The notes under the pieces: model-generated | Told to the model about the DNA's origin: nothing | The model's input: the letters and a program-made list of their open reading frames with translations, nothing else | Databases searched by the model: none | DNA from: Chryseobacterium sp. OSA05B | Lineage (GTDB): Bacteria > Bacteroidota > Bacteroidia > Flavobacteriales > Weeksellaceae | Direction of reading: 5' to 3' | Length of the DNA stretch: 64,000 nucleotides | Assembly (NCBI RefSeq): GCF_019970065.1 | Contig: NZ_JAHXYH010000006.1 | Location: 186,001 to 250,000, forward strand | Part shown: one piece after another, positions 17,516 to 25,759 of the stretch | Position numbering within the stretch: the stretch's first letter is position 1 | How the letters are laid out: every line of letters starts with the position of its first letter | Program-made: the position numbers and the translations under genes

Positions 17516-17839
17516 TTATTTTCTGTCTTCTGTCTTTCTGAAATAGATATCTTCATTCAGCCATTCTTCGATAGCAATAGAAGTAGGCTTAGGAAGTTTT
17601 TCGTAATGTTTAGAGATTTCAATCTGTTCTCTGTTTTCGAAAACTTCTTCCAATGTAGAATTGTGCACAGCAAATTCGTCTAACTTATTGTGAAGCTCCG
17701 TACGGATCTCCGCGTTGATCTGCTCTGCTCTCTTTCCCATGATAACAATAGCTTCATAGATTGAACCTACTTTATCTTCAATCTTGTCTTTATCGTAAGT
17801 AATAGTATTTACTTCTGCTTTTGTATCTTTTACACTCAT
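17516..17839 (-). CDS. rpoZ: RNA polymerase omega subunit
   Basis: 107 aa. The helix SIYEAIVIMGKRAEQINAE carries the omega/RPB6 core motif (EAIVIMGKRA..I). The ~40-residue tail (EEVFENREQIEISKHYEKLP) is typical of Bacteroidota omega. It assembles with the beta' subunit. It lies between bamD (upstream) and coaBC, the usual order in flavobacteria. Confidence 0.9.
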   Translation of the reverse strand: MSVKDTKAEVNTITYDKDKIEDKVGSIYEAIVIMGKRAEQINAEIRTELHNKLDEFAVHNSTLEEVFENREQIEISKHYEKLPKPTSIAIEEWLNEDIYFRKTEDRK

Positions 17840-17880
17840 TTTGAGAAAATTATTTTATTTTAAGATGGCAAATTTACGAA

Positions 17881-18876
17881 TTATCTTTGGATTTTGAAAG
17901 TGGCTGCCGGAGGAGGGGTACTAAGTGCCGCACTATCCCTCTGGATCTGCATTGCCTTCTTTTCATTGCTGATCTGATCTTTGATCTGCTGCTCCGTTTT
18001 ATTTTTTTCTGCCATCTTTTCAGCCTCCTTTTTCTGTTTTGCCGTTAATGTTGCAATTCTTGCTTCGGTCTGTTTTTTTACAACCGCAAAGGTCTCCTTT
18101 TCTTTTTCCAGTTTTCCTCTCAGATCTGCTGCTGTTTTGGAGTATTCTGTATTCGGAAGTTCTTTTTCTACCAGTCTGGTATAAGCCAGAGCACTTTCTA
18201 TACGTTCTCCTTTAAGTTCATATACTGATTTTGAAGCCAGTTCATAACGCGATTTCATGATGAAATCATAGATTTTCGGACGAAGTTTTGTACTTGGAAA
18301 ATCTTCCAATACATTTTCTAAAGCCACGTTAGCTGCTTTATACTCACCCATTTTGAAATACTGTCTTGCATTTTCGTATGCTTTGAACTCTAATTTATAA
18401 GACAGTTCATCAATTAACTGGCTGATATTTTTAGATCGCTCAGAATTAGGATAATTCGTCAGGAAGTCCTGAAGCTCATTGATCGCTGTTTCTGTCGTAG
18501 ACTGGTCTAAATTGTAGTCCATAGAACCTTCATAGTAGCATAATGCAGACATGTATGCAGCTTCTTCGGCTCTGGGGTCTTTAGGGAAGTTTACAGCAAA
18601 GTTTTTAAACTGGTGTCCTGCCAGTTTATAGCTTTTATCATAGTAATTGGCATAAGCAGTATTAAAACCTACGTTAGGAAAATCATCCGTTCCAGCTACC
18701 AGGTTAGTCAGCCTGTCATATAGAGCCAATGCATTTTTCCACTTCTTTTTGGCGAAATTTTCATTCGCTGCTTTTAAGATTACGTTCTTGTCAGCACTCT
18801 TCATTGCCCTTTCCTGCTGGCTTACGCATGAAGAAACAACTGCTACAGCAAAAAGACCTAAAATATATTTTTTCAT
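17881..18876 (-). CDS. bamD: Outer membrane protein assembly lipoprotein BamD
   Basis: 331 aa. Lipoprotein signal with lipobox VSSC (Cys17). TPR-like repeats follow (KKWKNALALYDRL, YKLAGHQFKNFAVNFPKDPRAEEAAYM, ELQDFLTNYPNSERS, YKAANVALENVLEDFPST), the BamD fold. After residue ~260 a charged coiled-coil tail (Lys/Glu/Gln-rich) extends beyond the usual BamD core. It feeds beta-barrel proteins to BamA at the inner face of the outer membrane. Probably first gene of the bamD-rpoZ-coaBC transcript. Confidence 0.9.
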   Translation of the reverse strand: MKKYILGLFAVAVVSSCVSQQERAMKSADKNVILKAANENFAKKKWKNALALYDRLTNLVAGTDDFPNVGFNTAYANYYDKSYKLAGHQFKNFAVNFPKDPRAEEAAYMSALCYYEGSMDYNLDQSTTETAINELQDFLTNYPNSERSKNISQLIDELSYKLEFKAYENARQYFKMGEYKAANVALENVLEDFPSTKLRPKIYDFIMKSRYELASKSVYELKGERIESALAYTRLVEKELPNTEYSKTAADLRGKLEKEKETFAVVKKQTEARIATLTAKQKKEAEKMAEKNKTEQQIKDQISNEKKAMQIQRDSAALSTPPPAATFKIQR

Positions 18877-18979
18877 ATAAAAAATTCAACAGTTTTCGGA
18901 TTCTACAGCCGATTTACTAATTTGCAAAAATATAACTTTTTTGTCAATAGATTTTTTTTTATGAATATTTAACGTAAAT

Positions 18980-19609
18980 TTAGTCTGCAGCGTATCCCAA
19001 AATGGCAAAAACACTGAGTAAAAGATTCATTCTTACTTTTTTCTCTGCTTCTTTCGTATAAGCTTCCTCATTTTTACTTGGAACATACAGCTCATAGAAA
19101 TTTTTATTCCGGATGACAAACAAAGTAGAACCTATGATCATCGTTAGGATGTCTTCAGGTTTGGGAGTGAAAGTAAATACGCCTGAAGCTACACCCTTTT
19201 TAATCACATCATCCAGTTTCTTTACAAACAGCTGATAGAAGTCCAGCAGCTCGTCTTTTAAATTTTCGGTATGTCTGAGTTCCTGAGTGACAAATCCGTG
19301 GAAATAATTGTATTTGAATAATTGGGAGACAATATACTTGATGATCTCTCTCAGCTGCATTTCCGGTTTGCCGTCCTTGATGGTATCTGCAAATTCTGAA
19401 AAATTCTCTCTGGTCTTCAGTACCCGGTACTGATAGAGGTAAGACATCATCTTTTCTTTGGAACCAAAGTAATAGGAAATCATGGCCACATTGATATTGG
19501 CCTTGGAACAGATATCTCTTACAGAAGTCCCCTCATACCCTTTCTTGGCAATAAGTTCCTCTGCAATATCCAGAATATGGATCTGTTTTTCCGTAAATTT
19601 TTTTCTCAT
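18980..19609 (-). CDS. TetR/AcrR-family transcriptional regulator
   Basis: 209 aa from ATG 19609 (MRKKFTEKQIHILDIAEELI); an ATG at 19618 is possible. N-terminal HTH: GYEGTSVRDICSKANINVAM then ISYYFGSKEKMMSYL. The C-terminal ligand half is unclassified. The inverted repeat TAAACG-TT-CGTTTA lies 43 bp upstream, a likely self-operator. Target genes may include the divergent tatD operon. Confidence 0.88.
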   Translation of the reverse strand: MRKKFTEKQIHILDIAEELIAKKGYEGTSVRDICSKANINVAMISYYFGSKEKMMSYLYQYRVLKTRENFSEFADTIKDGKPEMQLREIIKYIVSQLFKYNYFHGFVTQELRHTENLKDELLDFYQLFVKKLDDVIKKGVASGVFTFTPKPEDILTMIIGSTLFVIRNKNFYELYVPSKNEEAYTKEAEKKVRMNLLLSVFAILGYAAD

Positions 19610-19652
19610 GAAGTGCACTTTGAGTAAAGTTAAGAAATTTTTAACACATTTA

Positions 19653-19666
19653 TAAACGTTCGTTTA
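19653..19666. promoter_or_regulatory. Candidate TetR operator
   Basis: Perfect inverted repeat TAAACG-TT-CGTTTA in the 98-bp gap between the tetR-type gene (minus) and tatD (plus). Size, symmetry and position fit a TetR-family operator. Confidence 0.6.
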
Positions 19667-19707
19667 ATAATTTTAAATTAATTTTCTGAATAATCGTACT
19701 TTTGTTA

Positions 19708-20334
19708 ATGGATTTTTTTGATTTTCATCATCATAAGAAAAACACCCTCTATGGGATCTACAACATAGACCTCGGAACGGTTCCCCCGGAATCCCCCTAC
19801 TCTATAGGTATACATCCCAAAGATATTGCCGTGGATTCAATAGAGGAACAGTTCAGCTGGCTGGAATCCAATATTTCTGAAAACTGTCTGGCCATCGGAG
19901 AATGCGGGCTCGACTCTATAGTTCAGATCCCTCAAAAGATCCAGGAACAGATTTTTTTGAGACAGATTCTTATTTCCAATGAGATCAAAAAACCCCTGAT
20001 CATTCACTGTGTAAGAAAGTTTTATGAGGTAATTTCTTTTAAAAAGAAAGCCACACAAGCCGTTATTATTCATGGTTTCAACAAAAAGGAACGCATTGCT
20101 GAAGACCTGCTGAAAAATAATTTTTATTTGAGTTTTGGAAAAGCTGTTTTGTATCATTTATCTTTGCAGGAAATTGTAAAGATAACACCCTTACATAAAA
20201 TCTTTTTAGAAACTGATAATGAATGCTTTAATATTGAAGAATTGTATTCAAAAGTTTCGGAATTAAAGGGGATTTCGTTGGAAAAACTGAACGAACAGAT
20301 ATTAGAAAATTTAGACACGATAAAGAATGGATAA
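19708..20334 (+). CDS. TatD-family metal-dependent hydrolase
   Basis: 208 aa, shorter than the usual ~255. Metal ligands of the family are visible: FDFHHH near the start, Glu in AIGECGLDS, His in IIHCVRK, His in VIIHGFNKKE and Asp in LETDNECF. Members are 3'-5' DNA or RNA exonucleases/phosphoesterases. The ATG at 19708 is preferred over an in-frame TTG at 19702; a -7-like TACTTTTG at 19697-19704 lies so close that the message might be nearly leaderless. It overlaps tcdA by 8 nt. Confidence 0.85.
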   Translation: MDFFDFHHHKKNTLYGIYNIDLGTVPPESPYSIGIHPKDIAVDSIEEQFSWLESNISENCLAIGECGLDSIVQIPQKIQEQIFLRQILISNEIKKPLIIHCVRKFYEVISFKKKATQAVIIHGFNKKERIAEDLLKNNFYLSFGKAVLYHLSLQEIVKITPLHKIFLETDNECFNIEELYSKVSELKGISLEKLNEQILENLDTIKNG

Positions 20335-21052
20335 GTACTGGCTGGAGAGAACAGAGCTCCTGATGAAAGAAGAAGGACTGGAAAAGCTTAATAGAGCTAA
20401 TGTCCTGGTTATAGGTTTAGGAGGTGTAGGTTCTTTCGCTGCGGAATTTTTGGCCAGAGCCGGTGTAGGACATATGACGATTGTAGACGGTGATACGGTA
20501 GACATTACAAATATCAACAGACAGCTTCCGGCATTACGTTCGACAGTCGGAAAACATAAGGTGGAAGTGGTGGCAGAAAGACTGCTGGACATCAATCCGG
20601 ATCTTAAATTAATCAAAATCAATGAATTCCTGAATCCGGAAAGAATGGATGAAGTCCTTGATTCTGACAAGTTCAATTATATTTTAGACTGTATCGACAG
20701 TGTGACCCCAAAACTGTTTTTAATTAAAGCCGCCAAAAGAAGAAAAATAAAACTGGTAAGCTCCATGGGAGCCGGCGGAAAAACAGATCCAAGTAAGGTG
20801 ATGGTAAGAGACATCAGCAAAACGCAAAACTGTTTCCTTGCCAGACAAATCAGAAAAAGACTTAAAAAGGAAAATATCAATAAAGGCTTCAGATGTGTTT
20901 TCTCCAATGAACTTCAACAGGAGGAAAGCCTGAAACTGACGGACGGAGCCAACTATAAAAGGTCTTTCTACGGCACTATCAGCTATATTCCTGCGATCTT
21001 CGGATTGTATGCGGCAGCTGAAGTGATTAATTATTTAGTGAAACAAGATTAA
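20327..21052 (+). CDS. tcdA: tRNA threonylcarbamoyladenosine dehydratase
   Basis: 241 aa. The ThiF/MoeB/E1-like fold shows the nucleotide-binding motif VIGLGGVGSFAAEFLARAG, DGDTVDITNINRQ and DCIDSVTPKL. It cyclises t6A to ct6A at position 37 of ANN-reading tRNAs, using ATP. It starts inside tatD and its stop overlaps the rnpA start (TAATG), so the three genes are translationally linked. Confidence 0.92.
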   Translation: MDKYWLERTELLMKEEGLEKLNRANVLVIGLGGVGSFAAEFLARAGVGHMTIVDGDTVDITNINRQLPALRSTVGKHKVEVVAERLLDINPDLKLIKINEFLNPERMDEVLDSDKFNYILDCIDSVTPKLFLIKAAKRRKIKLVSSMGAGGKTDPSKVMVRDISKTQNCFLARQIRKRLKKENINKGFRCVFSNELQQEESLKLTDGANYKRSFYGTISYIPAIFGLYAAAEVINYLVKQD

Positions 21053-21423
21053 TGAACTATACGTACTCCAGAGAAGAAAAACTCAAGAAAAACACTGAGA
21101 TTGCTTTACTTTTTGACAAAGGTAAATGGAGGACCTGTGGAAATCTAAGGATCATCATTCTGAAAGATAAACCTAACCTGCAGGTAGACAGCCATAAATT
21201 TGGAGTTTCTGTTTCTAAACGATATTTTAAGAAAGCGGTGCACAGAAACCGCGTAAAAAGGCTTTTAAGGGAATGCTATCGCCTGAATAAGGATTTATTT
21301 AAAGAAGCTTTCGGAGAAAAAACGCTGGCGATGATGTTTTGGGTTTCACCTGAAATGCCTGCTAAGTTTCAGGATGTGGAGGAGCAGTTTATTAAACTAT
21401 GCCAGATGCAGAAGAGGTCTTGA
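21052..21423 (+). CDS. rnpA: Ribonuclease P protein component
   Basis: 123 aa. The RnpA signature is visible as FGVSVSKRYFKKAVHRNRVKR followed by LLRECYRLNK. It helps the RNase P RNA trim 5' ends of tRNA precursors. Here it follows tcdA with a 1-nt overlap rather than rpmH, a common arrangement in flavobacteria. Confidence 0.93.
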   Translation: MNYTYSREEKLKKNTEIALLFDKGKWRTCGNLRIIILKDKPNLQVDSHKFGVSVSKRYFKKAVHRNRVKRLLRECYRLNKDLFKEAFGEKTLAMMFWVSPEMPAKFQDVEEQFIKLCQMQKRS

Positions 21424-21785
21424 AAATGTAACAATGGAGCAGTGTAACAGTTTACCAATGAAATAATGCGTAAAATGTGAGGCTCTTTACTTAATTGCTT
21501 TTTATTTTTCCACTGATTACACAGAATACAAAGGTGAGAGCGGAAAAAATGAGGGTGGTCTTTTACTCAATGCTTTTTTATTTTTTTCCACGGATTCACA
21601 GATTTTCACAGATAAGGAGTGGCGAAAAGTGTCTGTGAGGAAATGTTTATTGTCATAGAAGCACAAAATTTCATCCATGAATTTTGGGATTCTTGCATTA
21701 AAAAAGAATGAGCCAGGCTTAAATTTTTATAAAAGCTTGCATAGTTTTTGTAATTTTAGGGAAAACAATAAATCTGAAAATTAAA
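21424..21785. repeat. Gene-free stretch with two imperfect direct repeats
   Basis: No gene was found. Units at 21483-21530 and 21558-21608 share TTTACTyAATkCTTTTTATTTTT followed by CCAC(t/g)GATT(a)CACAGA. The second contains CCACGGATTCACAGATTT, a phrase I recall as a recurrent intergenic repeat in environmental bacterial genomes. Either remnants of an interspersed repeat or a local duplication. Confidence 0.45.
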
Positions 21786-22394
21786 ATGTTAGATCATATT
21801 CCCTATCTCTCTTATGTGCTCAGTGCCTTTATCGGTATCGGGCTGGCGGCGGCAACCGGCTTCAGAGTTTTTCTGCCGATGTTTGCAGTAAGCCTTGCCT
21901 CTTATTTTCACTGGATCCCGATGAATGAGCATTTTGAATGGCTTTCGGGACTTCCTGCACTTATTACAACCGGTATTGCCACTGTTGCTGAAATTTTAAC
22001 GTATTACATTCCTTTTGTAGATCATTTGCTGGATACCATTTCGGTCCCTCTGGCTACTGTAGCGGGTTCTGTTTTATTTGCCAGTCAGTTTGCGGATCTG
22101 GGAACTTTTCCACAGTGGGGCCTTGCCCTGATTGCCGGGGGAGGAACTGCAGCCACAATAAGTTCGGGGTTTGCAGGGATACGGGCGGCTTCTACCGCCA
22201 CAACGGGTGGTTTGGGGAATTCGGTGGTAGGAACTACTGAAACGGCCGGAGCGGGTATTATGTCTGTACTGGCGATGGCTGCACCGGTAATTGCGGCAAT
22301 ATTTGCAGTTATTTTGATTATTCTTGTGGTTATTTTCGGCCGGAAAGCGTGGCGTAAGTTGCGTGGCATCAAAAAAAAACCTGATCATATATAA
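21786..22394 (+). CDS. DUF4126 membrane protein
   Basis: 202 aa with about five hydrophobic stretches, Gly/Ala/Thr-rich (GLAAATGFRVFLPMFAVSLA, then AGGGTAATISSGFAGIRAAST). This fits DUF4126, an inner-membrane family of unknown function. The basic C-terminus (GRKAWRKLRGIKKK) should face the cytoplasm. Monocistronic, closed by a terminator. Confidence 0.82.
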   Translation: MLDHIPYLSYVLSAFIGIGLAAATGFRVFLPMFAVSLASYFHWIPMNEHFEWLSGLPALITTGIATVAEILTYYIPFVDHLLDTISVPLATVAGSVLFASQFADLGTFPQWGLALIAGGGTAATISSGFAGIRAASTATTGGLGNSVVGTTETAGAGIMSVLAMAAPVIAAIFAVILIILVVIFGRKAWRKLRGIKKKPDHI

Positions 22395-22402
22395 AAAAAA
22401 TT

Positions 22403-22436
22403 AAAGGCTGAACACCTCTTTGATCAGCCTTTTTTA
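22403..22436. terminator. Terminator between DUF4126 and the TPR gene
   Basis: AAAGGCTG (22403-22410) pairs with CAGCCTTT (22425-22432), with further T after and A before, so it can work for both converging genes. Confidence 0.8.
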
Positions 22437-22453
22437 TATCTTTTGCAGCAGGG

Positions 22454-24529
22454 CTAGCCTTTGCTTCTGAAATCTTTTATCTCCTTTATTTTGGATTGGA
22501 AATGTTCTTTTTTCTCAGGATTTTTCTTGATCAGAATTTCAAATGCCTTGATGGCTTTGGTATAAAGCTTCTGCTCAAAATACAGATTAGCCAACGTTTC
22601 CGTCATCAGGTGAGAAATATCGTCGTTCTTTTCTCTGACAACATAGGTGCTTTCGTCTCTTAACTGACTGATTTTAGGATTGTTTTCAATAAAGGCTTCA
22701 ATAACCTTTTCCTGGATAGGAATTACTTCTTCTTCTACCTCTTCTTTCTGTACAACAATCTCTTCTTCTGCCGGTCTGTCTATTTTAAGCCAGCTCTGCC
22801 ATGTATTGATAAAACCGGGAACATTGCTGTCAGAAGGTGTCTGTGCAATATTTTGGGCTTTAATTTTCTGAACAGGTTCTGCTTGTATGTTTTCTTTTTC
22901 TCTTTTTTCTACGGATAAACTTGAAATATCTGAACCGAAGAAAGAAACATTCATCACTGGAGCTTCTTCTCCTTTAGATGTTTTTACTTCAGTTACTTCT
23001 TCAGAGACTTTACCATCTGTATGCTGTTCTTCTGCCGTTTCAGGTGTTTCTTCTGCAATAGGTGCAAGATTCTCCTCCGAAATGGTTTCAGCTTCTTTTT
23101 GATGCTCTTCGTTCGTTTCTGCAGGAACTTCTTCCGGCTTCTCTTCTAAAGCAGGGATTTCTTCCTGTTTTTGAGCTTCAGTTTTATAAGCAGGAACTGT
23201 TTGTTCTTTGGAAATCATAGAATCCGGTACATTAGATTCCAGGCTCATCGGTTTCCATGTGGAGACTTCCTGAGCTACGATCTTCTGTCCTTCCGGTTTT
23301 TCTTCTTCTACTACTGTCGGCTCTTCGTTTTGTATTGGTTGCTCTGTTATCTCTTCCTCTTTTTCAAGACTAGATTCTTCAGCGGTTTTTGGTTCTTCTT
23401 TTTCAGTAGACCAGAAGTGGAAATTCTGGGTCTCTGCAAAACTGATCTCGTGGTCGGCCGTTTCAGGTTCCTCATGGTCAACTTTTGGAGCTGGCTGCGC
23501 CTCTTTCATTTTCTTTTCCACCTCTTCGATCAGGCGTCTCATTTCCTCCTCATGCTTATTGACATTCGGTTTAGAGACTTCCGGAGCTACGGCTTCATCA
23601 TCGCTGTTTGCCTGAATTTTAACCTCCGGCAGGAATTCATCCATCCCATGGAAACTGATTTCCGCATGGGGTTCATCAGTATTTTCAGCTTCAGCAATGA
23701 CTTCAGAACCCTGTTCTTTTTCAATCGCTACCAGCTCTTCAACAGTTTCTTTCTGCTCTTCTTCATTTGCAACTTCAGTTTCCGGTACTATTGCTTCTAC
23801 TTCATGGAAACTTACATCTTCTTCTTTATCGATTTCCTGCTCTTCAGTCGGTTCATCAATCTGCTCTTCATCAATAATCAATTCAGGCATGAATTCTAGT
23901 CCGGCTTCTGAATCTTCTGACTGCTCATCCTTTTTTGCTTCCGGCTGCTGTACAGCCTCTTCTTTAAGATCTTCTGTAACAGCTTCCGTCTTTTGGGTTA
24001 CAATTACGCCTGATTCCATGGTGGATTCAAGGTCTATGATTTCGGAATGGGTTTCATCAAGGAAGTTTTCTTCTCCTTCAAAAAGAATCCTATTTCTCTC
24101 GCCATTCACATGGATATGTTTGATCTCCTGAACAGGCGGTATCATAGATGCCGCTGCCTCGTACTGATCCTGTTTTTTATCGGAAGACTCTTCTCTTTTT
24201 ATAGGGAAGGCCTTGTCTTTATAGGAATATTTAACCGCTTTTTCAGGGGTTTTGGAAGGCTGTTTTTCTTCTGCCGCTTCAGGCTTCGGTTCGCGCTGAA
24301 TCTTCCCGTTGATCAGCTGATAAAGAAGTTTTTTATCGGTGGTATAGGCCGCCGTTGTAGAAAGTTCTTTCTGATAGTTTTCTTTATCATAAAGGTGTAC
24401 CCCAAACAAATGAAGTGCCCTGATGTTTTGAACATAAGGAAAAGCATGGATTTCTTCTTTCAAAAGACCGAGATCTTCTGACTGAATGTTTTTGGGGTTC
24501 TTTAATAATTCTAAAACTCTGGGATTCAT
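22454..24529 (-). CDS. Glu-rich TPR-containing protein, function unknown
   Basis: 691 aa. Residues 1-90 are a conserved-looking head (MNPRVLELLKNPKNIQSEDL) and residues ~640-691 hold a TPR unit (ANLYFEQKLYTKAIKAFEIL). The ~550 residues between are extremely rich in Glu, Pro, Val and Gln with few hydrophobics, so probably disordered. No signal peptide. It follows lptE by one base and ends the miaB-lptE run, the place of a TPR gene in other flavobacteria. Role not known. Confidence 0.75.
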   Translation of the reverse strand: MNPRVLELLKNPKNIQSEDLGLLKEEIHAFPYVQNIRALHLFGVHLYDKENYQKELSTTAAYTTDKKLLYQLINGKIQREPKPEAAEEKQPSKTPEKAVKYSYKDKAFPIKREESSDKKQDQYEAAASMIPPVQEIKHIHVNGERNRILFEGEENFLDETHSEIIDLESTMESGVIVTQKTEAVTEDLKEEAVQQPEAKKDEQSEDSEAGLEFMPELIIDEEQIDEPTEEQEIDKEEDVSFHEVEAIVPETEVANEEEQKETVEELVAIEKEQGSEVIAEAENTDEPHAEISFHGMDEFLPEVKIQANSDDEAVAPEVSKPNVNKHEEEMRRLIEEVEKKMKEAQPAPKVDHEEPETADHEISFAETQNFHFWSTEKEEPKTAEESSLEKEEEITEQPIQNEEPTVVEEEKPEGQKIVAQEVSTWKPMSLESNVPDSMISKEQTVPAYKTEAQKQEEIPALEEKPEEVPAETNEEHQKEAETISEENLAPIAEETPETAEEQHTDGKVSEEVTEVKTSKGEEAPVMNVSFFGSDISSLSVEKREKENIQAEPVQKIKAQNIAQTPSDSNVPGFINTWQSWLKIDRPAEEEIVVQKEEVEEEVIPIQEKVIEAFIENNPKISQLRDESTYVVREKNDDISHLMTETLANLYFEQKLYTKAIKAFEILIKKNPEKKEHFQSKIKEIKDFRSKG

Positions 24530-24530
24530 C

Positions 24531-25052
24531 TTACCAATTGGCTACAATATCGTTAAATATCTTGTTAATAATTCTGTCTGTCACAAGCTTCACCTGGGAA
24601 GTTTCTATCTGACTCTGCGTCAGGTCACTGTTGAAAACGGCTTCATCCGTATAGGTTCTGTCGAAACTGGAATCAGGATGTATTTTGTTTTCGTAATGTA
24701 CTTTCACACTGATGGTCAGCTTGCTCTGTGCCTGCTGTACTACACCGCCCGAAGGGTTTGTTGATGTATTGGAGCTGATCGTAGTAGGTGAGAAACCGTA
24801 GTCGGAAATTTCACCTTCTATCAAAATATCAGGATTTGATTTTGTTCCTTTTAAAGTTGTTCTCTGCAGAAATCTGTTCTGGATATCTGTAGAAAACTGC
24901 TGGGAAAGAGTGGGGTTTACAAGTGCTGCATTATTTGGAAATTCATTGATCTGAACGGTCTTTTCATCCGTCAGTGAAGATCCGGTAAATGAGTAACACT
25001 GGTGAAACAGTGAAAGAATGATCAACCCGAATATTATTTTTAATTTACTCAT
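24531..25052 (-). CDS. lptE: LPS-assembly lipoprotein LptE
   Basis: 173 aa. Lipoprotein signal with Cys19 (LSLFHQC), then CYSFTGSSL and residues resembling the LptE core of Bacteroidota (FPNNAALVNPTLSQQFSTDI, then ILIEGEISDYGFSPT). It plugs the LptD barrel that inserts lipopolysaccharide. It overlaps the upstream membrane-protein gene by 4 nt. Confidence 0.88.
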   Translation of the reverse strand: MSKLKIIFGLIILSLFHQCYSFTGSSLTDEKTVQINEFPNNAALVNPTLSQQFSTDIQNRFLQRTTLKGTKSNPDILIEGEISDYGFSPTTISSNTSTNPSGGVVQQAQSKLTISVKVHYENKIHPDSSFDRTYTDEAVFNSDLTQSQIETSQVKLVTDRIINKIFNDIVANW

Positions 25053-25750
25053 ATCATTTTTTGATTTAAAGACTCCAAAACATCTTTATAAGCAGCATAC
25101 TTAATGCAGATTCCCAAAGGTATAGAAAACAGGATTCCTATTCCGCATGCAATGATCCCAAGCTGGGATATAAAGCCGACTACAATGGAAAACAAAAGGA
25201 TCATAAAAAAGTTTTTCTTAGCAATTTTCCAGGAAAATCTGTATGCTTCTCTTACACTTGTGATTCTGTACAGCGAGATCAAAGGCTGTACAAAATACAT
25301 GGATATAGACAGAATTATGAAAAATATCATAATCAGCATCATCCACAATCCCATTCCACCTGCCAGTAAGGCTGCACCGGTATCTGATACCTGTCCGCCT
25401 TCATTGTCGGCAGCAATCAAAAACGGGACTAGTATAAATTGTATCGGAATCATTGCCACGATACATATGGCGAAAATAAGCAGAAACAATTTCAGATACA
25501 CTACGAAATCCGTAAAGTCGAAAATATCTCCTGCCGAAACCTGCTGACCTTCATCTACTTTTTTGCAGATCTTATAGAAGTTCCCCAGTCCAAGAATACC
25601 ACAAAAAGGGATAAAGCTGATGACAAATAAGAGCAATGTGGCCACGATAAATCCACCAATATCTTTTTTGAACAGATCAGTTCCCTGGGATACATATTTC
25701 CCGATATTAAAATCATATTCTTTTACATTCAGTCCTTCTAAATTCTTCAT
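25049..25750 (-). CDS. Multi-pass membrane protein, function unknown
   Basis: 233 aa with about six hydrophobic segments (e.g. IVATLLLFVISFIPFCGIL, then FLLIFAICIVAMIPIQFILV) and a central loop containing DNEGGQVSDTG. No enzyme motif. It overlaps lptE by 4 nt and follows the sigma-54 activator by 9 bp, so it belongs to the same transcript. Confidence 0.72.
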   Translation of the reverse strand: MKNLEGLNVKEYDFNIGKYVSQGTDLFKKDIGGFIVATLLLFVISFIPFCGILGLGNFYKICKKVDEGQQVSAGDIFDFTDFVVYLKLFLLIFAICIVAMIPIQFILVPFLIAADNEGGQVSDTGAALLAGGMGLWMMLIMIFFIILSISMYFVQPLISLYRITSVREAYRFSWKIAKKNFFMILLFSIVVGFISQLGIIACGIGILFSIPLGICIKYAAYKDVLESLNQKMI

Positions 25751-25759
25751 TCCTGTTGA

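Noticed and set aside
22680..24481. Long plus-strand frames opposite the Glu-rich protein gene (up to 242 aa)
   Set aside because: They are antisense shadows of a low-complexity GAA/GAG-rich gene, giving Phe/Ser-rich translations without any domain.
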